Positions 7,794-16,521 of a stretch of DNA of 64,000 nucleotides are shown one piece after another. Source of the DNA: Erythrobacter longus (GTDB taxonomy: Bacteria; Pseudomonadota; Alphaproteobacteria; Sphingomonadales; Sphingomonadaceae); assembly GCF_000715015.1 (NCBI RefSeq), contig NZ_JMIW01000001.1, forward strand, positions 186,001 to 250,000. Direction: 5' to 3'. Position 1 is the stretch's first letter, and every line of letters begins with the position of its first letter. The notes under the pieces were generated by a model. It was not told the DNA's origin, searched no databases, and worked only from the letters and a program-made list of their open reading frames with translations. The translations under genes and the position numbers were made by a program.

Positions 7794-9179
7794 ATGATCC
7801 GTTTGTTTAAGCACTATATTCCCCATGCCGTGTTGCTTCTCGGCATGCTCGATTTTGCGCTTTTGGTGATCGCCAGCGAAAGTGCATGGCAGCTAAGGGC
7901 AAATCAGATCGGGATGGATCCCGGCCCTATCGAAGGGCGTTGGGTCCCGCTGGTTGGATCGGCGAGCGTGGTGTGGCTCGCGATGATTGCAGTGGGAGTT
8001 TACGGGCCTTACGCATTGAGATCGCTTCGTTTTGCGAGCGCACGCCTGCTTGTCGCAATCAGCCTTGGCATTATCGCGCTTGCGGCGATTGACTGGATTT
8101 TGCCGGGTGAGACATTCTGGCGCTCAACCCTGCTTTACGCCATGGGATTGTCGATCCTCGTGCTGATTGCTGACCGGTTATTGTTGAACAGTTTTCTTGG
8201 GTCTTCTGCCTTTAGAAGACGCGTCATGGTGTTGGGCGCAGGGGACCGCGCACAGCGTTTGCGAGTGCTTGGCGACCGGCCCGAATCCGGTTTTGCCATT
8301 GTCTCCTACATCTCCATGGGCGAAGCGGACCGCGTGGTTGAGGAAGCGATTGCCCGCGATGCGATCCATGATCTGGGCCGCTTTGTCGAAAACCTGGGCG
8401 TGACCGAAGTGGTGCTTGCGCTCGAAGAGCGGCGCAATTCGCTGCCCTTGAGCGACCTTTTGCGGATCAAGACCAAGGGCGTTCACGTCAATGATTTCTC
8501 CAGCTTTATCGAGCGGGAGACGGGCCGGGTTGATCTTGATACGGTCAATCCCAGCTGGCTCATTTTCTCCGACGGGTTTTCGAGCAGCCGTATCTTGTCG
8601 AGCGCAGCAAAGCGTGTGTTTGACATTATTGCGAGCCTCATTTTGCTCCTGCTGACATTCCCGATCATCGCCATTTTTGCGGTGCTGGTGAAGCTCGACA
8701 GCAAGGGGCCTGCTTTCTTCCGGCAGAAGCGTGTCGGTCTGTATGGTGAGCCGTTCTACCTCGTCAAACTGCGGTCTATGCGGGTTGATGCGGAAAAGGA
8801 CGGTGTGAAATGGGCGTCTGAAAATGATGACAGGATCACCCGCGTCGGCCGCTTCATTCGCAAAGTGCGCATTGATGAGCTGCCTCAGACATGGAGCGTG
8901 CTCAAAGGCGAAATGAGCTTTGTCGGACCGCGCCCCGAGGTGCCCAAGTTCGTGGATGATCTGCAGGAAGAAATTCGCTTTTACGGCGAGCGCCATATGG
9001 TCAAGCCGGGCATCACCGGGTGGGCGCAGATCAACTATCCATACGGCGCATCGATTGAGGATGGCCGTAAAAAGCTCGAATATGATCTGTATTACGCGAA
9101 GAATTACACTCCCTTCCTCGATTTCGTGATCCTGTTGCAGACGGTTCGCGTTGTCCTTTGGCCGGAAGGAGCGCGATAG
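7794..9179 (+). CDS. Polyprenyl-phosphate sugar transferase, PEP-CTERM/EpsB type
   Basis: Membrane glycosyl-1-phosphate transferase of 461 residues that would start exopolysaccharide assembly on undecaprenyl phosphate. Four N-terminal membrane helices and a CoA-binding-like domain (VMVLGAGDRAQRL, about 142-154) precede the catalytic domain. That domain has the expected motifs: KRVFDIIASLILL helix, FFRQKRVGLYGEPFYLVKLRSM, DELPQTWSVLKGEMSFVGPRPE and the KPGITGWAQIN loop. The following PrsK, PrsR and TPR lipoprotein genes identify it as the sugar transferase of an exosortase-associated locus. The downstream start is only a few bases away, indicating translational coupling. Confidence 0.9.
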   Translation: MIRLFKHYIPHAVLLLGMLDFALLVIASESAWQLRANQIGMDPGPIEGRWVPLVGSASVVWLAMIAVGVYGPYALRSLRFASARLLVAISLGIIALAAIDWILPGETFWRSTLLYAMGLSILVLIADRLLLNSFLGSSAFRRRVMVLGAGDRAQRLRVLGDRPESGFAIVSYISMGEADRVVEEAIARDAIHDLGRFVENLGVTEVVLALEERRNSLPLSDLLRIKTKGVHVNDFSSFIERETGRVDLDTVNPSWLIFSDGFSSSRILSSAAKRVFDIIASLILLLLTFPIIAIFAVLVKLDSKGPAFFRQKRVGLYGEPFYLVKLRSMRVDAEKDGVKWASENDDRITRVGRFIRKVRIDELPQTWSVLKGEMSFVGPRPEVPKFVDDLQEEIRFYGERHMVKPGITGWAQINYPYGASIEDGRKKLEYDLYYAKNYTPFLDFVILLQTVRVVLWPEGAR

Positions 9180-9181
9180 AC

Positions 9182-11356
9182 GTGCCGATTGTCACCGATC
9201 TTGCTCCCATGATTGCGCTGGTTTGCTACCTGATCGGCGGTATCGCTGCTGCAGGTGCGGGTGTGTGGATCGCGCGCGCAGGCGACGACCATCGTCCGGA
9301 CCGCGAAGCTGTGCTGATCGCATTGGGCGCAATCGTGATTTGGTGCAGCCTTTCGATTGCAGCGCAGCCCGGCTCAATCCTGATCGCTATCGCAGAAGTG
9401 GCGCGCAACCTTGCGCTTCTGGCGGTGATCTTTCAGCTTTTTGCTGCTGATGGTCGCGATGAAAGCTTAAAGCCCACAAGGCCAGTGATTGTCACATTGG
9501 TGCTGGTTCAGCTGTTTCAGCTTTTGGTGATTCTGATCGAAACACAGGCGGTCGGATATCCGCAGGTGATCCAACTCGCCCATGAAATCAGCGAGCTTTT
9601 CAGCATGATGATTGCCATTGGCGCGCTTGTCTTGCTGCACAATCTGTATGCGGGCGCAGCAACCGCATCGCGCCGGATCATCTTGTGGAGCGGGATCGGT
9701 CTAGGCGCCTTTTTCGCCTATGATCTTAACCTCCATACGCTTGCCTATCTGGGCGAGACTAATCCGGTGGTGCTCGGATCGCTCCACGGGATTGTGGCAG
9801 GGGTCATGGCAGTCATGATGGCTGTGGGTGCCAATTCGAGCAGTGCAGGCCTTGAATTTCGTCCATCGCGCGCCGTGACTTTCCAAACGCTTTCGCTACT
9901 GGTCATTGGGTCATATCTGATCGTCATGGTGCTGGTCACGCGCAGCCTTGCGTTGCTGGGCGGTGATGTGGGCAGGGCGAGCCAGATTGCTTTTCTGGTG
10001 TTCGCGATTGCAGCTGCGATCATATGGCTTCCATCACAGCGCATCCGCCGTTCCTTGCGCGTGATGGCGGCAAAACACCTGTTTCAGCACCGCTATGACT
10101 ACCGCGAAGAATGGTTGCGATTTACCCGCACCATCGGTCATGCCTCAAGCTCTGGCAGCAGTTTCAAAGAGCGCGCGGTAAAGGCGATTGCGGACATCAC
10201 TGAGAGCCCGGCGGGCCTGCTGCTGATGCCCAATGAAGAGGCGCAGCTTGAGCTGAATGCGCGCTGGAATTGGGCGACGCTCGACGTGCCAGCCATCGCC
10301 AGCGATTTCAAATTGCCCAGCACACTTGAACAGAACAACCACATCCTTGCGCTGGATGAAGCGCGTTCGGGTGTAGAGTATTTTGGTGAGCTGGAACAGA
10401 TACCTGCCTGGCTCATCGAGGCAGAAGACGCGTGGGCCCTGGTGCCGCTTTTGCATTTTGACCGATTGGTTGGCGTAATCGTCCTCGCGCGCCCGAGGAT
10501 TGAGCGCAAGCTTGACTGGGAAGACTTCGATTTGCTGCGCGTCGTGGGCCAACAATTGGCGAGTTACCTTGCTGAACAAGCGGGTCAACAAGCCTTGATG
10601 GATGCAAGCCGATTTGACGAGTTTAACCGCCGCATGGCCTTCGTGATGCACGACATCAAGAACATCGCAAGCCAGCTCTCTTTGCTGTCCAGGAACGCGC
10701 AAAAGCATGCGGACAACCCCGATTTTCGCGCAGATATGCTTGTCACATTGCGCAATTCGTCTGACAAATTGAATGCGCTGCTAGATAGGCTTGGGCGATA
10801 TGGCGCGGGGCAATCGCAAGCGGCGCATGAATTCGATCTTCGCGATCTTGCTGCAAAGGTGTGTGAGCGGTTCAAAGGTGTGCACCCGGTTTCCTTGGCG
10901 CGCACCGAAAGGGTCACCGTACTCGCAAACGCGGAAGCTGCCGAACAGGCGATCCTCCATCTTGTCCAGAATGCCGTTGATGCAAGCGAGCCGGGCGAAC
11001 CGGTCACAATCAATACGCACCGCGAAGGGCCTTCAGGGATGCTTGAGGTTGTCGATTCGGGCACTGGCATGTCCCCTGAATTCATGCGTACTGGTCTGTT
11101 CAAGCCCTTCGTCTCATCCAAGCAGGGCGGCTTTGGCATTGGCGCATTTGAGGCGCGCGAATTGGTCAAGGCGATGGGCGGTCGGCTTACGGTCGAATCG
11201 CGCGAAAACATTGGCACGCGTTTTTCCGTAAGCCTTCCAGTGCCCGAGGCAGTGCGCATAGCCGATGCAAGGGTGGCTGGTGGGCCACCAAAGCGCGCGT
11301 CGGGTAACTCAACAACAAAGCAATCGACAATCGAAGAAAGCGAAGAGGTCGCCTGA
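9182..11356 (+). CDS. prsK: PEP-CTERM-system sensor histidine kinase PrsK
   Basis: A 724-residue membrane kinase. Eight to ten N-terminal hydrophobic segments span about residues 1-290, followed by a GAF-like region (about 325-470). The kinase core has the H-box FVMHDIKNIASQLSLL and the ATPase motifs LVQNAVDAS, DSGTGMS and GGFGIGAFEARELV. The DIKN H-box and the long membrane domain are characteristic of PrsK. The reading frame extends to 9158, but GTG 9182 has an AAGGAG about 10 bp upstream and is preferred. The stop overlaps the prsR start by one base, so kinase and regulator are made together. Confidence 0.9.
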   Translation: MPIVTDLAPMIALVCYLIGGIAAAGAGVWIARAGDDHRPDREAVLIALGAIVIWCSLSIAAQPGSILIAIAEVARNLALLAVIFQLFAADGRDESLKPTRPVIVTLVLVQLFQLLVILIETQAVGYPQVIQLAHEISELFSMMIAIGALVLLHNLYAGAATASRRIILWSGIGLGAFFAYDLNLHTLAYLGETNPVVLGSLHGIVAGVMAVMMAVGANSSSAGLEFRPSRAVTFQTLSLLVIGSYLIVMVLVTRSLALLGGDVGRASQIAFLVFAIAAAIIWLPSQRIRRSLRVMAAKHLFQHRYDYREEWLRFTRTIGHASSSGSSFKERAVKAIADITESPAGLLLMPNEEAQLELNARWNWATLDVPAIASDFKLPSTLEQNNHILALDEARSGVEYFGELEQIPAWLIEAEDAWALVPLLHFDRLVGVIVLARPRIERKLDWEDFDLLRVVGQQLASYLAEQAGQQALMDASRFDEFNRRMAFVMHDIKNIASQLSLLSRNAQKHADNPDFRADMLVTLRNSSDKLNALLDRLGRYGAGQSQAAHEFDLRDLAAKVCERFKGVHPVSLARTERVTVLANAEAAEQAILHLVQNAVDASEPGEPVTINTHREGPSGMLEVVDSGTGMSPEFMRTGLFKPFVSSKQGGFGIGAFEARELVKAMGGRLTVESRENIGTRFSVSLPVPEAVRIADARVAGGPPKRASGNSTTKQSTIEESEEVA

Positions 11357-12720
11357 TGGCTGACAAGAAACCCGTATTGCTCGTCATCGAGGATGATGAA
11401 GGTCTGCAGGCTCAATTGAAATGGGCCTATGAGGATTTCGAAGTCGTGATCGCTGGCGACCGCGACAGCGCGGTTGCGGCCTTGCGAAGCGAGATGCCTG
11501 CGGTTGTCACGCTTGATCTCGGGCTTCCGCCTGACCCCGATGGCACGACCGAAGGGTTCGCTGTGCTCGATGCCATCATGGCGTTGAAGCCAGACACCAA
11601 GGTGATCGTTGCCAGCGGCCATGTCGCACGGGAAAGCGCGCTTCAGGCGATTGAGCGGGGCGCGTATGATTTTTATCAAAAACCGGTTGATATTGAACAG
11701 CTTGGGCTGATCGTGCGACGCGCGTTCAACCTTCATAAAATCGAGCAGGAGAACCGCCGCCTTGTCGCCAATGCGAGCGAGGATAAGACCGTCCTTGGCC
11801 GCCTGATTACGGGCGCACCCGAAATGGTCAAAGTTGCCCGCACGATTGAGCGCGTGGCATCCACCAATGTGTCCGTCATGCTTTTGGGAGCAAGCGGCAC
11901 GGGTAAGGAATTGCTCGCCCAAGGTCTGCACGATGCCAGCAATCGCTGTGACAAACCGTTTGTTGCGATCAACTGTGCAGCGATCCCTGAAAGTCTTTTG
12001 GAAAGCGAGCTGTTCGGCCACGAAAAGGGCGCATTTACGGGCGCTGTCAAAACGACCGAAGGCAAGATTGAAAGCGCCAATGGCGGCACGCTCTTCCTTG
12101 ACGAGGTCGGCGATATTCCACTGCCGCTTCAGGTGAAACTGCTGCGGTTCCTGCAAGAACGCACGATTGAACGCATTGGCGGGCGCAAAACCATCGAAGT
12201 GGACACGCGCATCGTTTGCGCCACACACCAAAACCTTGAAGGCATGATCGCAGCAGGCACGTTTCGCGAAGATCTGTTCTATCGCCTTGCTGAAATCGTG
12301 GTGCGTATTCCTGGCCTTGCCGAACGGCACGGCGATGCAATCCTGCTGGCCAAGGCTTTCCTCAAACGCTTTGCCAAAGAGATGAACCCTGCGGTCACCG
12401 GCTTTGCGCCCGACGCGCTTAAGGCCATCGACGGGCATGAATGGCCAGGTAACGTGCGCGAGCTGGAAAACCGGGTGAAGCGCGCCGTCATCATGGCCGA
12501 TGGCAAATTGGTGGGCGCTGGCGATCTCGACTTTGAAAGCAGCGATGACGAGGATGAGGAAGTCCTCAACCTTAAATCGGCGCGCGAACAATCGGACCGC
12601 CGGGTTATCCGTCATGCGCTCGCCCGAAGCGAAGGCAACATCTCCAGCACAGCCAAACTTCTGGGAATCAGCCGCCCCACTTTGTACGATTTGCTCAAGC
12701 AGTATGATCTCCATGTTTAA
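11356..12720 (+). CDS. prsR: PEP-CTERM-box sigma-54 response regulator PrsR
   Basis: A 454-residue NtrC-type activator. The receiver domain (about 1-125) has the phosphoacceptor Asp54 in VTLDLGLPP. The AAA+ domain carries Walker A GASGTGKE, the sigma-54 contact loop GAFTGA and Walker B GGTLFLDEVGD. A Fis-type helix-turn-helix ends the protein (SSTAKLLGISRPTLYDLLKQY). It is expected to activate sigma-54 promoters of PEP-CTERM genes after phosphorylation by PrsK. No PEP-CTERM target and no convincing TGGCAC-N5-TTGC promoter was found in the window. Confidence 0.93.
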   Translation: MADKKPVLLVIEDDEGLQAQLKWAYEDFEVVIAGDRDSAVAALRSEMPAVVTLDLGLPPDPDGTTEGFAVLDAIMALKPDTKVIVASGHVARESALQAIERGAYDFYQKPVDIEQLGLIVRRAFNLHKIEQENRRLVANASEDKTVLGRLITGAPEMVKVARTIERVASTNVSVMLLGASGTGKELLAQGLHDASNRCDKPFVAINCAAIPESLLESELFGHEKGAFTGAVKTTEGKIESANGGTLFLDEVGDIPLPLQVKLLRFLQERTIERIGGRKTIEVDTRIVCATHQNLEGMIAAGTFREDLFYRLAEIVVRIPGLAERHGDAILLAKAFLKRFAKEMNPAVTGFAPDALKAIDGHEWPGNVRELENRVKRAVIMADGKLVGAGDLDFESSDDEDEEVLNLKSAREQSDRRVIRHALARSEGNISSTAKLLGISRPTLYDLLKQYDLHV

Positions 12721-14188
12721 GCGCGGTTTGATCATCTCCTCGCTGGCTTTGACCAGCCTTGGCGTTACCGGCTGCTCAAGTGACCCGGCCCCGGTTGAGG
12801 CGACGCAGCTTAGCGGAAGCAAGGAATTCCTCAGTCTCATCGAAGATGCGCGCCGCTATGTCCGGCAAGGCGACCTTGTGGAAGCTGGCAAAGCCTATGA
12901 TGAGGCACGCAAGATCGAGCCTGAAAACCCTGGATTGTGGGTCGATATTGCCCGGCTTCGGTTCCTTGGCGGGGAAAACCTGACCGCGATCGAAGCGGCG
13001 GACTACGCGCTCGAATTGCAACCAACCTATGGCCCCGCACTCTTGTTGCGCGCGCAGATGGTGCGCGATGCGAACGGGATGGAAGAAGCGCTGGCGTGGT
13101 TTGAGTCTGCAAATCTGGCCGCCCCTAACAATCCAGAAGTGCTTGGCGAATATGCCGCCACTCTGGGCGATCTTGGCTACAATCGCGATATGCTTTTGGC
13201 GGTGCGTGATTTGACACAGTTTGCTCCTGATAACGGACAAGCGTTGTTCCTTCAGGCCGTCCTGGCGGCGCGCGGCGATAAACCTGCTGTCGCGGCAAGA
13301 CTGCTTGAACGAAGCCGCTATCTTCAAAACGAAGTGCCTGCGGCAAGGATGCTCAATGCGATCATCAATCTTCAGCAAGGCAATTACGATACCGCTGCCA
13401 ATATCCTCGACGTGCTAGCCGAGGAGCAACCCGCCAAAATGCGTGCACAAGAGCTTTTGGCCAAGGCATGGTGGCTTGGTGGGCGCGATGATTTGATTGC
13501 GCAGCGCTTTGGTGAAACGGCAAAAAGGCCCGGTGCTTCATCGTATCTCGTCATGCTGGTCGGGCGTTCGCTCGAACGGGCTGGCAACCGCGTGGCGGCA
13601 ATCCCGTTCATCGAAAGGGCCAATTCATTGAGCAATGGTTCAAGCTTTGTCCTGACCAGCGAAGGCGATCTTCCCGCGCCGACAAGCCAATTGCGTAGCC
13701 TTGTCGCTGCAGGCAATCTGGGCGGCGCTCGCTCTGTCGCAGCGGGCGTGGTCCGCCAGTTTCCGCAATCGGGCGATGCCTATTCGCTTGCTGGCGATGT
13801 TGCGCTTGCAAGTGGGCAGCCACTGGAGGCGATCGAGGCCTATCGAGTGTCAGCGCAGGTGCGCCGATCCTGGCCTTTGACGCGTAAACTTGTTGCCGCA
13901 ATGCTTGAAGCGGGCGAGGGCGATGCTGCAAAAGCGCTCCTTTCGAGGTATATTAAAGGCGACCCGCAAAACCTTGACGCCTTGATGGTGCTGGCAAGGA
14001 TCAGCGCGCAAGATGCCGATTGGCTTCGTGTTGCGGTGCTGCTCGATACAGCCATTGCCCAAGGCGCAGGGAGCGACCCCACGGCTTTGGCATTAAGAGC
14101 AAAAGCGGCGCGCGAATTGGGCAATGAAGAGGACGCGGCCCAGGCGGATGCCTTGTTCGGGAACCTTGTCCCCAAACCGTTCCTGTAG
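12713..14188 (+). CDS. TPR-repeat lipoprotein of the PEP-CTERM/EPS cluster (PrsT-like)
   Basis: A 491-residue predicted outer-membrane or periplasmic lipoprotein. The signal peptide ends in the lipobox VTGC (Cys21). The rest is helical tetratricopeptide-type repeats, for example VEAGKAYDEARKIEPENPGLWVDIARL. The start overlaps the last 8 bp of prsR; an ATG at 12704 is an alternative. Its place directly after PrsK/PrsR matches the TPR lipoprotein of exosortase loci, although it is shorter than the largest known members (about 900 residues). Confidence 0.8.
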   Translation: MFKRGLIISSLALTSLGVTGCSSDPAPVEATQLSGSKEFLSLIEDARRYVRQGDLVEAGKAYDEARKIEPENPGLWVDIARLRFLGGENLTAIEAADYALELQPTYGPALLLRAQMVRDANGMEEALAWFESANLAAPNNPEVLGEYAATLGDLGYNRDMLLAVRDLTQFAPDNGQALFLQAVLAARGDKPAVAARLLERSRYLQNEVPAARMLNAIINLQQGNYDTAANILDVLAEEQPAKMRAQELLAKAWWLGGRDDLIAQRFGETAKRPGASSYLVMLVGRSLERAGNRVAAIPFIERANSLSNGSSFVLTSEGDLPAPTSQLRSLVAAGNLGGARSVAAGVVRQFPQSGDAYSLAGDVALASGQPLEAIEAYRVSAQVRRSWPLTRKLVAAMLEAGEGDAAKALLSRYIKGDPQNLDALMVLARISAQDADWLRVAVLLDTAIAQGAGSDPTALALRAKAARELGNEEDAAQADALFGNLVPKPFL

Positions 14189-14244
14189 ATAGCCGTGTAG
14201 CGATCTCGACAATCACACGATGAGCGGGCAGGGGCCTTTGGCAA

Positions 14245-15210
14245 ATGCTGTCCCGCTTTTCAATCCTTGCCGATCCGATGATCGTGGTTCTGCTTACCGC
14301 GACGCTTTTGGCGATTGTTGTGCCAGCGGCGGGCGAGGCTCGCGGTATCGCTCAGGCCATTTCCAATATTGCGATTTTCCTCCTTTTCCTGGTCAACGGA
14401 ATGCGTATTGCGCGCGGTGAAATTGCTAAAGGGCTGGCGAACTGGCGGTTCTTCTTACCGCTCTTTGCGTGGGTGTTTGGCGCGATGCCGCTTATCGGCT
14501 TTGGCTTGTCTAGCGCTGCTTCAAATGTCCTTCCGCCGTTAGTGGCCCTTGGCTTCCTGTTCCTTGGCGCGCTGCCATCCACCATCCAGTCTGCGACCTC
14601 TTACACCAGCCTTGCGGGCGGCAATGTCGCACTGTCCGTCGTTGGCGCAGCTCTGATCAATATCGCTGGCGTCTTCATCACCGCGCCGCTGTTTGCGCTT
14701 CTTGCGGGGAGCGAGGCGGCGGATATTGGCACTGAGACTATCCTTCGCATTGGCGTTATCCTGATCCTGCCCTTTATGATTGGCCAAGCGGTTCAGGGGT
14801 GGACGATTGACTGGCTGAAAGAGCGCAAGTCCGATGTCGCATGGCTCGACCGGGTCGTGATCGGCATCGCGGTTTACGTCGCTTTTTCAGGCGCGGTCGA
14901 ACAAGGGCTGGGTCAGATGTTTACTCTCCTTGGTTGGGCCTCTCTCATTGGTCTTATCATCGTCTATCTTATCGCCGCTTCAGGAGGCGCCTGGCTCACG
15001 GGCGGCCTTCTCAACATCGCCCGGGAAGACCGGATCGCCTTCCTCTTTGCAGGCGCGCAAAAGAGCGTTGCTATCGGAGCGCCGCTCGCTGCCATTTTGT
15101 TTGCGCCTGATGTTGCAGGCTTCGTCATCGCGCCGCTGCTCTTGTATCACCTGCTCCAGCTGGTGATTGCAGCGCCGCTGGCGAACCATCTGGCAAAACT
15201 CACGCCTTAG
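14245..15210 (+). CDS. Bile acid:sodium symporter-family transporter (YfeH/SLC10A7-like)
   Basis: A 321-residue integral membrane protein with nine or ten hydrophobic segments. The YfeH/SLC10A7 subfamily signatures are visible: [20 protein letters not shown] (about 112-131) and [14 protein letters not shown] (about 270-283). Substrate unknown; this subfamily is distinct from true bile-acid carriers. Its last 11 bp overlap the 3' end of panB on the opposite strand. It follows the EPS/Prs cluster by 56 bp but has no obvious functional link to it. Confidence 0.88.
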   Translation: MLSRFSILADPMIVVLLTATLLAIVVPAAGEARGIAQAISNIAIFLLFLVNGMRIARGEIAKGLANWRFFLPLFAWVFGAMPLIGFGLSSAASNVLPPLVALGFLFLGALPSTIQSATSYTSLAGGNVALSVVGAALINIAGVFITAPLFALLAGSEAADIGTETILRIGVILILPFMIGQAVQGWTIDWLKERKSDVAWLDRVVIGIAVYVAFSGAVEQGLGQMFTLLGWASLIGLIIVYLIAASGGAWLTGGLLNIAREDRIAFLFAGAQKSVAIGAPLAAILFAPDVAGFVIAPLLLYHLLQLVIAAPLANHLAKLTP

Positions 15211-16072
15211 GCTGGTACGTCTGCTCTTCGGTTGGGAAGGTACGCTCGCGCACTTCCTCGGCATAGTGGGCGACCGTCTTTTCAATGACGCTGGCGATGT
15301 CTTCGTATTTCTTCACAAAGCGCGGCACGCGTTCAAACATGCCCAGCATATCTTCGGTCACCAGCACCTGTCCATCGCACTGGTTTGACGCGCCGATACC
15401 GATAGTGGGGCAGGACACGGCCTTGGTCGCCTTGATCGCAATGGGTTCAAGCACCCCTTCGAGCACAATCGCAAACGCGCCCGCCTGATCCAATGCAATC
15501 GCATCGTTCACGATCTTCTCTGCCTCTGCATCAGAGCGCCCACGCGCCATATATCCGCCAAGCACATTTACCGCCTGCGGGGTAAGGCCAACGTGACCCA
15601 TCACCGGAATGCCGCGCTGGTTCAGGAATTCGACGGTTTCAGCCATGGCCTCGCCGCCTTCAAGTTTTACCGCAGCCGCGCCCGTTTGTTTCAGGAGGTA
15701 AGCCGCGCTTTCAAACGCCTGTTCTTTTGACGCCTCGTAAGAGCCAAACGGCATATCGACGACCACCACCGAATGGTAACTTCCGCGCACAACTGCGGCA
15801 CCGTGATTGGCCATCATCTCCAATGTCACAGGCACCGTTGTCGGCAGCCCGTAAATGACCTGTGCAAGAGAATCTCCGACCAGCAACAGATCGCAATGCG
15901 CATCCAGAAGCTGGGCCTGACGTGCGGTGTATGCGGTCAGCATCACCAAGGGTTCTTGCGTCACCCCATCTGCTTTGCGCGACCGGATGCGCGGCACGGT
16001 CAGCCGCTTCATTGGCTGAGGGGTGGGATTGGCTCTGCTGGTGCTCGTATCGAGCTGGAATGTTGTGGACAT
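15200..16072 (-). CDS. panB: 3-methyl-2-oxobutanoate hydroxymethyltransferase
   Basis: First committed enzyme of pantothenate (coenzyme A precursor) synthesis: it adds a hydroxymethyl group from methylene-THF to 2-oxoisovalerate. With the ATG at 16072 the protein has 290 residues. Family motifs are present: [51 protein letters not shown] and [16 protein letters not shown]. The reading frame extends to 16108, but the extra 12 residues look non-native. Its substrate comes from the IlvBNC pathway encoded at 52-55 kb. Confidence 0.95.
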   Translation of the reverse strand: MSTTFQLDTSTSRANPTPQPMKRLTVPRIRSRKADGVTQEPLVMLTAYTARQAQLLDAHCDLLLVGDSLAQVIYGLPTTVPVTLEMMANHGAAVVRGSYHSVVVVDMPFGSYEASKEQAFESAAYLLKQTGAAAVKLEGGEAMAETVEFLNQRGIPVMGHVGLTPQAVNVLGGYMARGRSDAEAEKIVNDAIALDQAGAFAIVLEGVLEPIAIKATKAVSCPTIGIGASNQCDGQVLVTEDMLGMFERVPRFVKKYEDIASVIEKTVAHYAEEVRERTFPTEEQTYQPKA

Positions 16073-16172
16073 GGGGACTTCTTTAAAAGGGGACTTTGCA
16101 AAACGCAAAGCACTTGGAAACGGGCAAATTTGCGGTCAGCCATGGCGCGGCAGGGTGGGACTGCTTAATCCG

Positions 16173-16198
16173 CCTATGAGACACCACTGTCTCATAGG
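16173..16198. promoter_or_regulatory. Perfect 11-bp inverted repeat, candidate operator
   Basis: CCTATGAGACA and TGTCTCATAGG are exact reverse complements separated by CCAC. The 26-bp length and dyad symmetry suit a dimeric regulator of the TetR, GntR or MarR type, but a short RNA hairpin is also possible. It lies 100 bp before panB. Confidence 0.6.
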
Positions 16199-16250
16199 AT
16201 GGTCACTGCTTTCCTACTTTATTCATAAATTCAGTACCTTGCTTGTTAAC

Positions 16251-16262
16251 CCTATGAGACAC
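16251..16262 (+). promoter_or_regulatory. Third copy of the CCTATGAGACAC half-site
   Basis: Twelve bases identical to 16173-16184, 78 bp downstream in the same orientation and without a second arm. It may be a half-site for the same regulator. Confidence 0.5.
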
Positions 16263-16521
16263 TTTTGCGCTGGAAATTTGGCTATCTGCCAAAATTGTAC
16301 GGTGGCTCAGCCAGTTTGACGAGAGATACCGATGTAGGAAAGCGCTCGCTTGCGGCGCGTGCCTGGTTGGAGCTTTGGCCCAAAGCGCAGGTCAAAGCGG
16401 GCATCATGCACGAAAACCCGCAAAGTGGCCCTTGGCCTCGCGCGCGAAACATTGCACAAAGGCGCGCATAAATGAGGGATAGCGCCAATAAGGGGCGCGC
16501 ATAAAAGGGAACTACCACAAG

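Larger units (their letters stand above)
16073..16521. other. Intergenic region upstream of panB and the NSS transporter
   Basis: About 450 bp without a credible gene. It holds the 11-bp inverted repeat at 16173-16198, a matching half-site at 16251-16262, a GCTTTGG/CCAAAGC palindrome near 16370-16384, and the 12-mer GGCGCGCATAAA twice (16461-16472 and 16494-16505), exactly 33 bp apart. Promoters for both flanking genes must lie here. Confidence 0.6.

Noticed and set aside
9158-9181. Upstream TTG start for prsK
   Set aside because: The ribosome-binding site lies inside this extension, so GTG 9182 is better.
10585-12840. A 751-residue minus-strand ORF opposite prsK/prsR
   Set aside because: It lacks recognisable domains, a ribosome-binding site and coherent composition. 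The opposite strand has full family matches; long antisense frames are common at this GC content.
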